DNA of 64,000 nt, taken from NCBI RefSeq assembly GCF_904848185.1, contig NC_051039.1, positions 9,003,997 through 9,067,996 on the forward strand, read 5' to 3'. Below, one piece after another: positions 22,001-36,055 of this stretch (within the stretch, counting starts at the first letter, position 1; each line of letters starts with the position of its first letter). The stretch comes from Acanthopagrus latus (taxonomy: Eukaryota > Chordata > Actinopteri > Spariformes > Sparidae). A program made the translations under genes and the position numbers. The notes beneath the pieces are model-generated. The model searched no databases. It was not told the origin of the DNA and saw nothing but the letters and a program-made list of their open reading frames with translations.

Positions 22001-24050
22001 CTTTATGGCCTAAGATTAGTCCAAAAGCTCAAGTAACCTCTAGAAGGCCCGGGGCAAGTCAGAAACAAGCGGCTATTTACAGTCGCCTCATTGTCAATCA
22101 TGGTTTGTAACCTGAAAGGGAAAGAGAAAATTGGATAGTCATTAAGCATTCAAGTAATTGAAATGATAGAAGTGTCACTTTTGATATTTATTTCCATCTT
22201 TGTTGGTGTATATTTGGAAGACATAACTTTCGATTCATTGTCTCTGAGGACAGAGGTGTGTTAGGGCCCTGACATGAAGCTAAATCTAAAGACTTGGTGC
22301 GAGCAAAGGCTGACTGATCCACTGATGTTGTTTTAAGATGAAGTTGCATACTTGAACACTCTGCAAATGCTGAAGCTGATGGTAAGCTCACCGCTGACTG
22401 CATGCCGATTCTGCCCCGTGTTAAGGTGCCGTCACATTACATTTAGGTCCTGGGAATATTCGCTCCGTCTCCAATTCACTTGTACTGAAGCCTGAACAAT
22501 GGACAAATTCAAGCATGCATTTCTTATTGTGGTTCCATTTCCAGCCGCCGCCTGTGACGGACTTGCAACTTTGTTCAACTTTGTTCAACTCTTCTAGTGT
22601 GTTTTATCACCATGGTAAGTTCGATATCACACTATCAGACTACAAACTAGTGTCATTTTGATTCACCGGAGCCATGACATCACATTCTTTCTCTGGAACG
22701 ATTGCGGGGCAATTTTGTTGAAAGGACACATATTGTCACTGTACGTTTTTAGAATCCAAAAATAACCTTAGTCAAAGACACCGCTCATTCATAACTATGA
22801 ATCTCTTTAGTCTCATTAAAGTACCAGTGTGTAGGCTCCAGAGGCATCTATAGATTTTATTAGATTTTATTTTACCAAGGAATGCAGCTTGTCCAAAAGA
22901 TAAATGGAACACAGAGACGTTATGTTAGTGCATTGAGAAGCAACTGACTTCCTTCCATTTTCTCTCTCACATGTTGTAAATGCCAACGTTTCCTGCCTTA
23001 CAACAACAATGTATGGCCATCAGCAATAGACTATCGCATTGCCATCAGCCCAACCCTAATGATATACCATTTCTACCAATAAATCCTCTCAAATCCCTTT
23101 AAATCAACCAAGTTGTAGCTTTTGCCATTTTTTACTTCTCTTAATATATTCAGAATGTATATAGAAGGGCATAGAAAAGATAATGAAAAACTGCACAGAG
23201 TGGGTGAAATTTTCATGGGCTGTATGTTCAGTCAGACGGCTTTCTTTTGCTCTCTTTCAACATGGTCAGTTGGCTGGACAGCTGCCGATAAGGCGCCAAC
23301 TTGCTCCAATTGTGCTGAACATACTGTAAAAACTATGGGGTGTTGGTCAGCCACAAACGCTCAATGGCGTCCAACCGGCCTGGTGTGTCCGGGCCCTCAG
23401 TCTGCTCTGATAGACGTTCTGGCGCTGTAATCCTCCTCAAACAATGGTGGATGTGAGAATAGAAGAGAGGTTAAGCCCTGGTGATTCTGTTACCATGTGT
23501 TCCGACATTTAAACGCGCACAGGGAAGGTTGTCTCTTGCCTCTCCCTCAATCCGTAGATTTGCACACATTCAGCACTGATTGTCAGCTTTTTTCTCCTGC
23601 ATATTAATTATCTGTGAAATTGAGCATAAACGTCATTTAGAGCCTCTCAGCTCCCTGCTGTTGTACTACTTGTCGCGCCTACGCACCCCTTTCCCTTCAC
23701 ACCTCTGAGAGTAGTGCCTTGTTGTGCAGAAAAGTTCCGTTGAAAAAGATCGACATCCTCCTGCTGCTTCTCTTTGTAGCTCCATGTGAAGACACCTTCA
23801 TAGACTATCCCTCTTGACACTTGGTCAAGTGAATCCTTGTTTGAGTGTATGTGTCACACATGCTAACATTGGAGTACTCTGTGGTCCTCTCCTGAAATAT
23901 CCTCTGCTTCTTTGCTGACATAAAGTTACTGACATTCCTGAACACCTTGCTTCATGGAAGAGTCAGAAAAGGTTAGCGTATGACACATCCTTGTTCAACA
24001 CTTCGAGTGGTCTGTTTATTTGTAGTTTGCTGACAGTTTTCATGGGGTTA

Positions 24051-24558
24051 AGTTAACTGGGCCCAGTGATGATGTAGGCCACTAAGTTGGGAGGACCAGA
24101 GGGGGGTCAGAGAATGACCACAATGAGGAAGTTCCCTGAACACGTGTACTGCGTCAGACGACTGCTGGTTCACATTCCACCATCGAGGGGTCATGAGAGC
24201 AGATTCCACATTGCTTGTCTGATGGGGGAGAGGCTGAGTTGGTCCATCAGGCCCTGACAGCAGCTGCTCTGCCTGGCTTGGGCGCAATAGTGACCTCACA
24301 CCCCAGAGATATTTTAAAGGGTGCCAGTCAGCAGGGAGATGAGTTGTGAGTAGGTAGGTGCAGAGGCTCAGCGAGCTCCGTATCGATACGTCCGTGCCAG
24401 GAAGATACAGCATTTGTTAAGGAAACGTTATCTGAGTGCGACAATAGTCGGCCAGCGTTCCAGTCTCCTTCTGGGATATGATCCAGTAGACAGCCTTTTT
24501 TGCAATGCTGCGGCATTGCCCCATTCCCCGTTTCTCGTCGTCTGGTGCTCGAAGAAAG
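24051..24558 (+). promoter_or_regulatory. fbxw7: Candidate promoter and 5'UTR of fbxw7 gamma
   Basis: The gamma isoform is expected to have its own promoter and first exon. The 500 bases upstream of its Met codon are non-repetitive. They contain a CAGCTG E-box near 24260 and a perfect 12-base palindrome CGTATCGATACG at 24379-24390. I saw no TATA box at a convincing spacing. An in-frame ATG at 24505 precedes the preferred start at 24559, so a longer N-terminus is possible. The promoter role is inferred from position only. Confidence 0.35.
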
Positions 24559-24732
24559 ATGCCAAATGTTGCCTGTGGGAAAGAGAAGACTTTGCGTGTC
24601 CCGCTGGAGAGTCAGCCACTCGACGTGGCAGACTCCAAGAAAGTTGCTAAGGAACCGTTACCTCCTCAGAAAGTGCTCAAGATATTTAGCATCAACATCA
24701 TTGCTCAGAATTTGCCCTTCTGTCGCAGACGG
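24559..24732 (+). CDS. fbxw7: fbxw7 gamma isoform, first coding exon
   Basis: Gamma is the alternative first-exon form of the SCF substrate receptor, nucleolar in mammals. The exon encodes 58 residues from ATG 24559 (A at -3 and G at +4, a strong context) and ends CGG|GTGAGT in phase 0. The C-terminal half is diagnostic: AKEPLP, then KIFSINIIAQNLPFCRRR, against human AKEPLP and KIFSISIIAQGLPFCRRR. The N-terminal half is diverged and about nine residues longer than human, where the unique segment is 49 residues. The frame is also open upstream to another ATG at 24505 (18 extra codons); 24559 was chosen for its context and closer fit in length. The arginine-rich end would adjoin MKRK of the shared exon to form a basic cluster. 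The phase agrees with the alpha donor, as expected for alternative first exons. Confidence 0.9.
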
Positions 24733-25197
24733 GTGAGTATTTTATGTAAATGTTTTGGGTGTTGTTGAGCCACAGAGCCCAAAAATGTCAAAGGTCATCC
24801 TGCACTGTCACCCACTTTCTCCCATGTTGTTGTTACATTCTGGAAGTGCTGGTTTATCAGAATGTAAAATGACTATTGAAGCTAACTTCCTAATTTTTTA
24901 TGAATTTATACATCACTTAACGTAAAGTTACCCCATCCATAGAAGCATAACTTCCTCTCATGACATGTTTCAACTGGAATACCTTGTAGACTTTTCATCG
25001 CTTGAGTCGTATTGGTAAGAATATTGGGATTGGTGTGATTATGTAAGTCCTTTTGTCCTTTTGTCACATTTACCCAAGTTATTTCCATACGCTCTTGCTG
25101 TCAATACAAAGTTCGCTTTCCGCGGCTCCACCCATGGCGGACGACGGACACCGACATATAACCTTAAAAAGGCCGTCACCAATGGGCCTATTTTTAG

Positions 25198-25220
25198 TTT
25201 TTTTTTTTTTTTTTTTTTTT
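25198..25220. repeat. Poly-T tract (23 T)
   Basis: An uninterrupted run of 23 T. On the minus strand it could be the poly-A tail of an old retroposed insert, but no matching body was recognised. Confidence 0.9.
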
Positions 25221-28200
25221 GAGATGTAGATGCATTAATTATTCAACTGCTGTTTATACAATAACTATCACAAAACTATGTGGGTTTATTATGGTTTATT
25301 AAACATGGTATTAAAGGGTTTTTTATATAAACTTTATATCAACCGTTAATACAAATGAACAAATTAGGCTACAGTATATCCATCAGCAATATACAGAGTT
25401 CTAACTGTTAAGCTTATGATGAGTGACGATTGAGCCTTCGTCAATTGTTCATGCCTCCAACAGTGAGTGTCTACTTGGCAGTTTATTTTATTAATTGAAA
25501 AACATGTTTGCATTAGAATTGGCAGTTCCTCTAATGTGTCCGAGCACGTTGAAGCTTTTCCAAAACATCAGCACTTCACTCTCGCTATGACAGTAATTTC
25601 TTCCTCTTTGGCAGCAATTTACGTCGCCTGATAAGAGCTGTGACAGTAACACTACTTGCATTAAAAGTCTCCTTTGACCTCCCTGCTGAATTAATTCAGC
25701 ATTATATGCAGTGTGACTTGTAAATTAATGAAATAAAAAAAAAAAAAAACCCAACATGTCAAGTGAGATGCTTACCAAGTGAACCCACAGCTGTTTTTGA
25801 AAGAGTGAAACCCTCTGGATGATTAGATCTCGATCATCTCTCCAATTTCTGTCTCTGACGGTCTAATACTCAAATATCAAGAGATTAAAGCCAGTAACAA
25901 CACGTTCACAAAGTAGTTCAGCCTTGACCTTTTTAACTGGTGAAAATTATATTTATTCCAAGATAATTAAAATCTTGCAAAACTGAAATTAAACAGAATG
26001 TCCAATGCATTTGCATATAACAGATTCATACAAATGATACAGTAATGCTCTCATTTGAGAATTTCATATAACCTGTAGTGCATTTGTTACTCCATAGTTT
26101 CAGCAAATCATAGTATGATTATGAAAAGTAATTTTTTTCATGTACAAAAATCCACATAGTCAAAATTCACTGATGTTGTTTTTAGCTTTGACTTATTAGA
26201 ATGTAATTTAATGGTGAGAACAAACTTTTTTTTTTAGCTGTCTTACACTGTTTTAATCAATGTAACAATACATGTGATCGGAAATCCAGGACGGCTCGAT
26301 GAGGCGCAACATTATATGGCTGTTTCCATTTAAAGATCCCAGTTGATTTACTCAGTGTTGAGAGACTCATCTGACCTTTCAATTGCAAGCTCAGTGTTTT
26401 TTGCTACAGGTATTTATTTATCTATTTTGAACAAGTTTGAATATTAAGCTGACAACATCGTGGTGAAGGGACACCATCTGTTGTTGTACGGCTGCATTAG
26501 GAATATATTACAGCGGTGATGGCAATGATTCCTTCATGTCACCAGAGATGTAAAGATAGCACGTTCAAAATATCAACCTCCAATCTGACAGAAAAAAAAC
26601 TGGAGATAGATGAGCTAGTGAGGAGCAGCGTTGAGAAATACCAGGGAAGGACTGAAATAGAGGAGTAGATGTCACAGTGACTGGGGAGTGTCGGCTTGTC
26701 CTTTTTCATTTCTTGGTTTTCTCTCACATGAAAGGTAGCTAACAAAGGGTCTATTATGGTGATTTCTTTTTAATTAGGGATGTTTATGCAGGAGTTTAAA
26801 CAGTAGTTTCAAAAGATAAGTCGAGACAGACCACAGCAGGAGGTTTCTTTAGTTCACCCAGCCACAGGGTTAAAACGTATCCAATCAGATCTTTGTTGCA
26901 AGGCGAGGCTGCGCTGATTGTAAAATAACAAAAAGGGAGACGTGTTACACCTCCACTGACAATAAAATGTTACGCATCATCCCTAATTATATCTCTTCAT
27001 AAAGCCCCTATAATTTTATATGGTGCAGTTAGAGCTGCACCTTTTTTATATTCAAAGCTTCTATTGAGGTTTTTCTAAATGGAGCTTTCATTGTCTGCCA
27101 TCATATGTTCTGACCTCACCACCCTAAAACAAATCCTTTTTCAAAGTCTCAATTCAAATACAGCGATTCAACAGGTGAATGCGTTTCCATTTAAATTTTT
27201 ACTTTTTTAAAACCAACTTTCTTAAATGAATTTAACTGAATATAACTTGTGTGTTTTTGACGTTGGGTAAATGGAATTCATGGTGCTCTTATATTCCTGC
27301 TGGACGGCTCCCTTAATACAGCTGTGCTGACCTTGGTTAAATATTCTGCTTCAGTCAATATTTGTAGGCTGTGCAAAGCATTTCTCTATGTTAAAACATT
27401 GTGATTTTTTTTTTTTTAATGAATTTGATAAATGATCGAACTACATTTTGACCTTTGGACTTTACAAGGCATAATGGAAAATGTTTGGATCGCACTTGTT
27501 TGAAACAATATTACGCTGCCACCACTGGAGTCTAATTCTACAAATTGTATAATATGAATAACATTAGTGATGCCTAGCTGGCCACCGAACAGAGATGGCG
27601 TTTTAGAACGGTTCGGGATGCACTTAAAAAAGGCTGTGCAGAATGTTGATTGAGGATTCGAAGGTCAACATTATGACTGAATCGTCAAAGATTCTGTGCA
27701 GCACGGCACTACCTGCAGTCATACCTTTACTCTGCGCTTGATGACAAAAAAAATTCCTGAACTAAAAACGAGTCTCTTACATGACTTTAGACTCTTAGCC
27801 TCGCTTATTGGTGTGAGGTACAGATGGTAACTGAGGCACTGACTCATTTTTTTCATAAACCTAATTAAATCTTTGATTATGCGTTCCGCTCCTGTTAAGG
27901 TTAACATACTTGACAAATAGTGTTCTTGGGAGCAGTTGTAAGGAGATGGATTCATCTTCTGTCTCCGGCAGTATGAAAACTGGTTTGACTGTTAAACAAG
28001 GGGCAAAGCACAGTTGGGATTATGCTAGTCCTTGAGTTACGGTGTTAAACTCTGCCATCTGTATAACAGCGGCACCACCACATGAAAGGTCTTACATTCT
28101 GTTTGCATGGAAAGACAAAGACATCTGTGTTTGTGCTTGGGAAAACTTTTCCTTTTGAATATTTGCTTTAATTAAATAAAAAGACAACTAAAGAAACTTG

Positions 28201-29132
28201 AGACTAAAGAAAAGGAACTTGAGCTCTAAGGTTGTCTGCTAAGTATGTTTTGCTGGATGAACTTAATGGAAGGTCCCACAGTGCCAGCTCATGGGTTTGT
28301 AGGTCCATGCTGAGCAGGAAGCAAACGTGGGCTCTGCTGTGCATGTGGCAGCTGTCTCCAGTGAATGGCATAGCTGGGATTTCCCAGGGTCTCTGCGGTA
28401 TGGTACAACTTAAGTTGCCTGAAACCATCTCTTCAGAACGAACAAGCATACTGTAAACACAGACTTATGTTGGTTAGAAATTGTTTGCTTTATAATTTCC
28501 GCATTTTTTCGTTGATTCCCAAAACTCTGATTCCAATTTGAATAGTATTTGGAGGCGAACATGGGAGCTTCGTACGAGGCAGAGTTACCTCTTCTATCCA
28601 TCTTGTATCTCTTGACAAACTTGAACTTAAAGTCTACAACTTCTCATACTGTACTGATAAAAATAGTCCTGTCTTCAGTTTCCAATTAAAACGTGCCCCA
28701 GAGAAGCTACTGTATTTCCGGGAGCCAGATTGGGCATCCAGCTGCTACAGGAGATAGCGGATCAAGATATAGAACATTAACAGCAGGAAACTTTAGTTGC
28801 GGTATTGCTTTTCTCACCGACCACACCCTGCTCTGCAGGCCTGTTGAGTAAGGCGATCTGGACTTGCCCATAGCAGCTATGTCTGTATCAACAGCTATCA
28901 GCAAGATGCATTTGCTGTTTGAGCAGGTGTTGCGGGTGTGTTGCAGCTCTCTTTAGCGAGTTTGACAAGCGCCTCAGAGTTTCCTGTTGTTGTGTCTATC
29001 AATGCGTTGATCAGAGCCACACATGCATTTTTTTTGTTTTATGATTTATTAACTTAATTAGTTTAAGAGTGTTAACTGGAGTTAAACTGGTGACACACAA
29101 TCCACCAAGGAACTCTCTTTGCATGTCGCTAC

Positions 29133-29250
29133 TGTTTTTATTTCATTTTATTAGTGTATTTGACAGGGACACTACATGTGGGCATCGTTACATCTACATG
29201 GAAATAAAAATGCAAACCAGCTGATGTATATAGGGATCATAGCCATGACT
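29133..29250 (+). repeat. Interspersed repeat fragment, related to 48075
   Basis: 'tttttatttcattttattagtgtatttgacagggacac' followed by a degenerate CA-containing body resembles the start of a common fish repeat that begins with T-rich sequence and 'gacagggacagtgcat'. The related copy at 48075 has 'tttatttaaaagagtgaccgtgtacagtaaa'. Confidence 0.45.
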
Positions 29251-32200
29251 AACTCAGTCCTTGACCATAAGGAATAAAATGCATAATACAACAATCACAA
29301 CATGTATACAGTCATAAAAAAGGCAGCCACATCACAAATTATGAATGTTGAAATTAAAAACGGGAAAGAGTAAGGAAAATTTAAAAAAAAATGAGAAAAG
29401 CATGTAAGCTTTAAACTCTAATAACTCAGTCTGGCTGTAGCGTGTGGTTTTGCCATAGTATTTAATGCTCTGACATCTACTGTTTCACTGTTTCTACTGT
29501 CAACTGGTTGATTCAGGCACAATCCCATTTTAAAAAATAAGTTTTATCAGTCAACTAATCTGTTTTCATGCATTTCTTCTTAGTTGTCCATGAATCATGT
29601 TACCTTAATGACACATACATTGATACCTCAAGAGGGAATCTTTCACTATTTGAATATCTGTTGTTTTTACCATCTATTTTTGAGAATATTTGCCCGGATA
29701 CACGGAGGACATTCGTATTCACTTTCAATTCGAGTTGTCTGGCCCCGTCCGTTACGTGACAACCAGGGTGACATGATACGGCTCCTGATCCTGCTACTAC
29801 CAAGTCAGATGATCTTATAGCGGCTCAAGTGTTATTTGTCTTTACTGTTCATGTTTCAAAACCAACTGTTTTCCATCACAGAAACCTTGAATTCACCTCA
29901 ACTTAATTCAGTGTAGTTAATTTTAGCACCACTGTCATTGCCCTGTCTATGCGGCCCTTTCGCCTTTAGTTGTCCTGCAAAAATGCCAACTGGTCGTCAA
30001 TATTTTGTGATCATGTGTGCCTATTTGTAAATATTGCAATTTAAGTTGCAGTTGAAATTGAGCAGCTTGTCAAACTAAATAACAAGTGTTACCTTATCAA
30101 TAAGCCGAGTAAGCTGAAAAAACAATTTCATAAACAACACAATTGTATGATATAATATAACTATATGATATGATATTGTGGACAAAAGGAAACTACTCTG
30201 TGTTTTAGATTTAAAAAAAGAAAAGGCCACGGCAAGAACAGCAGGAAAACTACAGCTGTGTAAGCCATCTAGTTTCTAAATATAACCCTAAAAGTCTCTT
30301 AACAACATCAGCAATGCAAATTTTTATGTACACTTTATTAAGCACTTCATTATTCGTGGAGTTGCATTTATTTGGCTACATAAATGCTGCTGCTCCTACC
30401 TGACTTTGTTCAGCAGCAGTCGGCGTTTCACTTCAGATAAACTTGCTGCCCTCGAGGAGCAGCTGCCTTTTTCTGATGTCGGTCTCTGTAGATAACTGTT
30501 GTAGCTCCGCTGACAGTATCGCGCTGCTTCTCACACGCCATCACTCAGGCCTTTTAGCCATTTATCTCCCGTTTTTTAGATAACTTAGAATATTGTGTCT
30601 GACACGAGAAGAGGCTTAATTAATTAATCTCTTGAAGTTTTTCTTCCTCCGTTACTGATGCAATGCACTGTAACACACTGCAGGGATGCTAAAGTCAGTT
30701 TCCCAAATTAGTTTGTTACTTTTAAAGTGTTTGGCAGTTTGTATCATTTCTATGTGTTGTTAGGAATTTCAGAGTTCTTATACTAATTATGTCATACTGC
30801 ATTATCCCTGAAAACCTAGAAAATGGGACTGCTGTGGTAAGAAAGCCACATGGAAAACAATCAAAATAATCTAAAATAAGAACTATTAAATTTAAACTTC
30901 AGTGCAAAGACCGAATTGCTAACATAACAGACAAGCCCTACAATACTAAGTGCAGCTAGTCTGTCCCAGGTTCCAGCCAGAGGGCCAGCCAGGTGAGAAA
31001 TAACTGGAAAATTACAGTTAAAATTTAAATACAGTCAGAGCAGTTCCTATCATATCAATAAAATCATAATGCCAACCATTCTATAGTTGCAGCCTCTCAG
31101 TTTTAAGGATTTTAATTGTATTTGTTTTATATGACATTAAATGAAAAGATTTCAACAAAAAAACTGAGGACATCACAAACTGTATTCATGAGAAGGTTGT
31201 GCAATATGACAACACTCTCATATCCTAATTTAGATAAATTCATAACCTAAAAAACAAAAGCTATTGTGATTCATGGTTAAAAAAAAAAGCCCTATCTAAG
31301 ACGTTTCAAATTATATATAGTACTCAGTAAATTAAAGGAACTAACTCAAGTTTGACTGTTTTTCTCCTTTTATTTAGAACCTCTCTAAAAGTGTTGAAAA
31401 AGTTTTTAAATGGGATAATTTTCATCTCGACAAAATAGCTCCTCTTTTAGGAGCAAGCTCCTCATTTTGTTATGGCTGATTGGAGTCCTTTTCCTGTTTT
31501 GCTCAGAGTCACGTTCACTCTCCTGAATGTTTGTTTGTTTTGCCTTCATACAAATTTGTTGCCTGTGATTTGCAACATAAATGTCAGACATGTTTCCATC
31601 ATCACAGGTTATATATCCCCATATTGCACAGCATCAACTATGATAAATGATGTATTTTTTTCACACATTCTTCACATTTAATTAATTGTTTGCAGCCCTC
31701 ATTTTGTTACTGATGATACGTGATAGTTGGAGCAGTTGCAGGGGTTATGTGCATGTTTTAAGTCAATTAGTCTCCTTTGCTCACAACAAAGACTGATCCA
31801 GTGATATCGCTCTGGTGCTTTTTTGACCGCATTTGTTAAACAGACTGCTTGTCTGCACGAGTCAGTGATTGAAAGACGGCTGATTTCGTCCAGCGGACTT
31901 CAAGCCCTTCTCTCTGTCCTGAAGTAAGGACCGCACTACACTGCAGGAGGTTGGATTCCATTGCCCTTGGGCTCCAAATAACACAGAGGGGAGGAAGGCA
32001 TCTGCCATTGGCTATTCTGAGAAGCGGTCCCATTCCAGGGAGCACACAGATCCAGTCAGCAAGCTTCACAGCACCCACATCGGCCAAAGAGTTGTGTTTA
32101 CCCCTGATTTCTGTGCAGGCTCATAACTATGGCATCCAAATCGTCTTTCCTTCGATTGAAATCTATTGAACTGGGACCTGGTTCAAAAATGAATGCAATA

Positions 32201-35200
32201 GCCTTCTTACATTGCTTTCCATAATCATTAATAACCGTGCAGCCTTCGCATTTTGACATCACATGTGATCGGTGAACTTAAACCTGATCTAAATACCGCT
32301 TGAGTTCAAGCTCCGGGTGCGTAGTGTTTGTGCTTTACATACTGGATAGCGATGTGCTTCCACCTGCCACAGAGCTGCCTGAAGGCACTGACATTCCCAC
32401 ACTGTTAGATACTGCATGAGCTGAGAAAAGACTCTCTTCCTTCGGGGAAGTGTCACAGCTCCTAAACATTGTCTTTTAAAAGGAGGTCTGAAGCAAAATG
32501 AGACCAATTAAACACGTTATCTTTCAACCATACAAACACTTACATCGCTCATCCAGTTAAATTATTCACCTCGGTTGTGCTGCGTGGCACACGCATTCTG
32601 CTACATAATTCAACACAGTTGGACACATTAAATAGACCAGAAACTCCATCAGCCATCTGAATAATAGTGTCTCGAGGTTCAACTAAACCTTTTGATTATT
32701 ACTCTAAATTTGCACTTTGTTCTTCCAAAAGTTAAGCACTTCTCTGTGAGCAACCCTCCCGTGAGAGTGAGTTAAACTGCTGGATACAAGATGCCACCTT
32801 TACTTCACTGTTAAGTCCATTCTCAGTGTACGTGCTCACCCGAGGCTTCGAGTTGCTAAATAGTGGATGAGGAGTAGCTTCCAAACTATTTGTGATGTCA
32901 TAAATCATGCTCATAGGAAAACCAGATTTTCAGTGATCAGGAAAAAATCTGGCACTTCCAGCAATAAAATAAAAACCGCCTTCTAGTGTCAAACTTTGCA
33001 CACATGTCATGCATACTTTTGAATGGAGGACGGCTTTAACATTTGAAACTGGTCTCAAAAAATATCTTTAAAGGTCATACATTTTGTTTGCATTCATTGT
33101 CTTTAGGCACCACATGTTACTGCTCTTAAATCTATGTACATGTGGGTGATTTAAGTGGCAAAAGGACCGACAAACACTCCATTATGATCCGTTGTCTTTT
33201 CACGTCAACATCAATTTAACGTTCACGTCCTTCTGTGGAACTTCATCTCAGCAATCGGCCGATCCACCCGACATGGCTGCGATTTTGACTAAAGAAATGT
33301 GACCTGCGAATCAGTGTCCAGTCCTTTTTACCCCGTCTTGGTATCAGCATTTCTCAGCTCTGACCTTCAGCAAGCCGCCCATGTGCCTTTCACAGTGTCC
33401 TGCTCGCGGTAATCTGGTCATCAGTGAAGACAGCCTGTGAATGGATAGCTGACTGGCTGTAACTGATGCGGCCGTCTGCATAGTTTGTCTAATCTGTGTA
33501 TGAACCCTGCTGTCTGAGTCACAGTGTGTGGTCGCCCTGCTTTTGATGTGCTCCTCTGATGCACTGCAGTGCTTTCTGGACACTCGCTGCAGTTCGTGAC
33601 TTCCCTCACATTACAGCAACAACAACGTTATCTAATGTCAATTTGTGAAGTTGTTTGCGTTGTTTTTGTTATGTAGTGTAGCAATTATTGTTACATGAAT
33701 GCTGTTTAACAGAGTTTGAAAACTAAATGGCCTTTGCATTCTTTGTGAAGCCTTGTAACCCAACTTACCTTTTCAACATATTTTTTTTTTTTAATATCAT
33801 AAGAAGGAAATTATCTCTAAAAACCACAAACAGGGACAATGTCAAGTTTCTGTGATAAACACTCAAAGTCGTGTCTGTTCTGTTACCTTTACACAGTTTA
33901 AACAGCATTTACACCTGAAGACTCTTCATACTAACTTCTTCAAACAACAGGAAAACCTTGAGCCTGCCTCCTTAGAATTCAACTCCAGTCGATGGAGGCT
34001 TCAAGTGCCTCTTTATTATTTTAATGGTAGGAAGACAAGGTTTTGTAGGTGAGTGTATGCATGGGCATACCTTAGCTGGTGTCACAGAGGTCTGTTGCTC
34101 TGGGGTTAAGCAGAAATTCAAATACTTGCTCAGCAACAAGAGGATTACACCCTCCGTAGCGCGGCCTCTAACGGAGCGAGACGAACTGAAAAGAGAGGGA
34201 TAGGAAAGAGGGACGTTTCCTCTGGTTCTGGTGTTAAAGTTATTTTCTTATTTTTTGTATTTATATGTTATAATCAAGGCAACAGGACAAAGAGGCAAAT
34301 GTTGATAGCAAATGTCAAGTGTTTGTGTATTGAGAAGGATTTATTTTTGTGTGTTAAGTTTTTCTTCAGGCGTCTTGATTTGACTTGTGGTCCACATTCG
34401 TTCATGTCTGAAGGACATGCTCTCGAGATTCCCAAAGATTTATGAAAAACAATTGTGTTCTACGAAATATACTCCGGGGCCAAAGTGTTAGGTGTGATTA
34501 ATTTTAACATGAAATATCAACGTTGGCTAGTGAAAGTATTTACAGCATAAACCTTTAATGAGCTAAGTACAAATCCTTTATTTCAGCTTTTTGAGAATGC
34601 ATTTCCAAAAACGAAACAAAACTAGGCTTATTGATTTTTAAATGTTTGTTTTAAAAATGGAGCTGAAACAACAAATGTATTGACAATAATAAGTCATTAT
34701 AAATAAGTGTAATACTTGATTAACTCCTACTTCTCTCATTCCATCTTCTCTGACTTTTTTATTTCCTGGTTTCCTTAGTCTTCTGCAATTGTGAATTGAA
34801 TATTTTTTTTAGGGTTTGTGCCGTTGGTTGGACAAATTGAGACTTGTAACCAATTCAGAAAAAGTTTTTGCAGACAGTCAGAAATAGCCAAAAAACTATA
34901 TCAGAATGTATGTTGCTACAAATAACAAATACTTATATACTTATATGTATCAATATAAAATACTGGTTTGACAATATGTATTCAATTTTAAAAAAGGTAG
35001 GTAATTTTGAGGTAGCTCCACAATTGGAATAAGTCATAGAATTCATTATTTATTTACTTTATCATTCAGCTTCACTTTATCTGTTTTTTAAGCCTACTTG
35101 TATTTTGCATTGAACATAGAAACCTGTTGTAAGCACTGACATGATCTAACAGACAGTCATCCAACAAATTTCATGATGTTATTGATTAACCGATAATTAA

Positions 35201-35604
35201 TTGGCCCGCCAAGTATCAGTTAAAGAAATTGCTTAGAATGTGCATCTCTACCCGGGACAGTGATGTTATGTAAATCTCATAGTAAAGATGTTGCGTCTGA
35301 TGAGCACTGTTGTATCATAAGAGCAGCAGATTACTGTGAAGAAATTATTTCTTTGCACAAAAAGTGAACGCAATACCCCCTGCAGATCTCAGATGCGTAC
35401 AGTAGTACTCCTGTGCTCACCAGTGACCAACTGACCATGGTCCATATGAGATACTGCACCTGATTCATCATCTGACATTGATTAGCAGCGTGTACAGTGT
35501 GAGAGATGATGGATGGCTGCAAGGTTGTGGCCATGACATCCATATTTATAATTTGTGCGGCTTATAAATGACCTTGGCTCTGGTTTACTGTACCTCCCAG
35601 GTCT

Positions 35605-36055
35605 GACATGTAAGGCCGTGTTCAGACTGAAAATAGCACTCTGTCAAAAAACCACAAGAGGCTGCGTCGCCGCAGGTACCGGTGAGAAAATGAAACATGA
35701 CCCCGGTGGTTTAGTTTGAGGAGTACATCCATGACTTTGAAGGCTTATCACATGCCAAAACATTGCACAGGGGTTTATAATATGGGGAGGAAGAATTTTA
35801 CAAGTCTGAAAAGTTAGCATAGCGACATTCATTTGATCCTCGGTCATGGCGTTCTCAAGGTAAACGGAAGAATTAACACGGTCGAATAATAAACCAGGAC
35901 TGTAGGCTCTCACGTAGAGTATTTGACAGTATTTGCCTGACAATGTGGCATGCTTTGTTACTTGTTTTTGCAAGGTGACACACAGGGCTCATTGAAATGT
36001 ATGAGGATTCCGCGTTTTGCTTTCCGCGGTTGTCAATCTGAATGCAACCAAACAC
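35605..36055. mobile_element. Possible non-autonomous DNA element
   Basis: The left side has 'ggccgtgttcagactgaaaatagc'-type sequence; the right side has 'gggctcattgaaatgtatgaggattccgcgttttg ... ttgtcaatctgaatgcaacc'. Both flanks resemble, in opposite orientation, the ends of a fish element family I have seen often. The inverted match between the ends is imperfect and I could not define target-site duplications. Confidence 0.35.

Larger units (their letters stand above)
11194..24050 (+). other. Intron between alpha exons and gamma first exon
   Basis: About 12.9 kb with no exon I can support on either strand. It was searched for a phase-0 exon with an N-terminal hydrophobic segment (the expected beta first exon) and none was convincing. 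It contains a MITE end near 11350-11520, a TG run at 13055, and several other interspersed repeats listed separately. A non-repetitive part near 19975-20160 carries a CTCF-like match (ACACCAGAGGGA at 20035-20046). Weak signs of further repeats lie at about 22420-22620 and 23260-23410 ('ggtgtgtccgggcc' end). Confidence 0.6.

Noticed and set aside
24048..24413. 121-codon minus-strand open frame upstream of gamma
   Set aside because: No recognisable domain, no splice context, and it lies over the probable gamma promoter; of a length expected by chance in GC-moderate sequence.
25736..25749. AATAAA-like sequence followed by poly-A, as if a polyadenylation site or processed pseudogene tail
   Set aside because: No gene body or retroposed copy is recognisable upstream and the poly-A is genomic low complexity.
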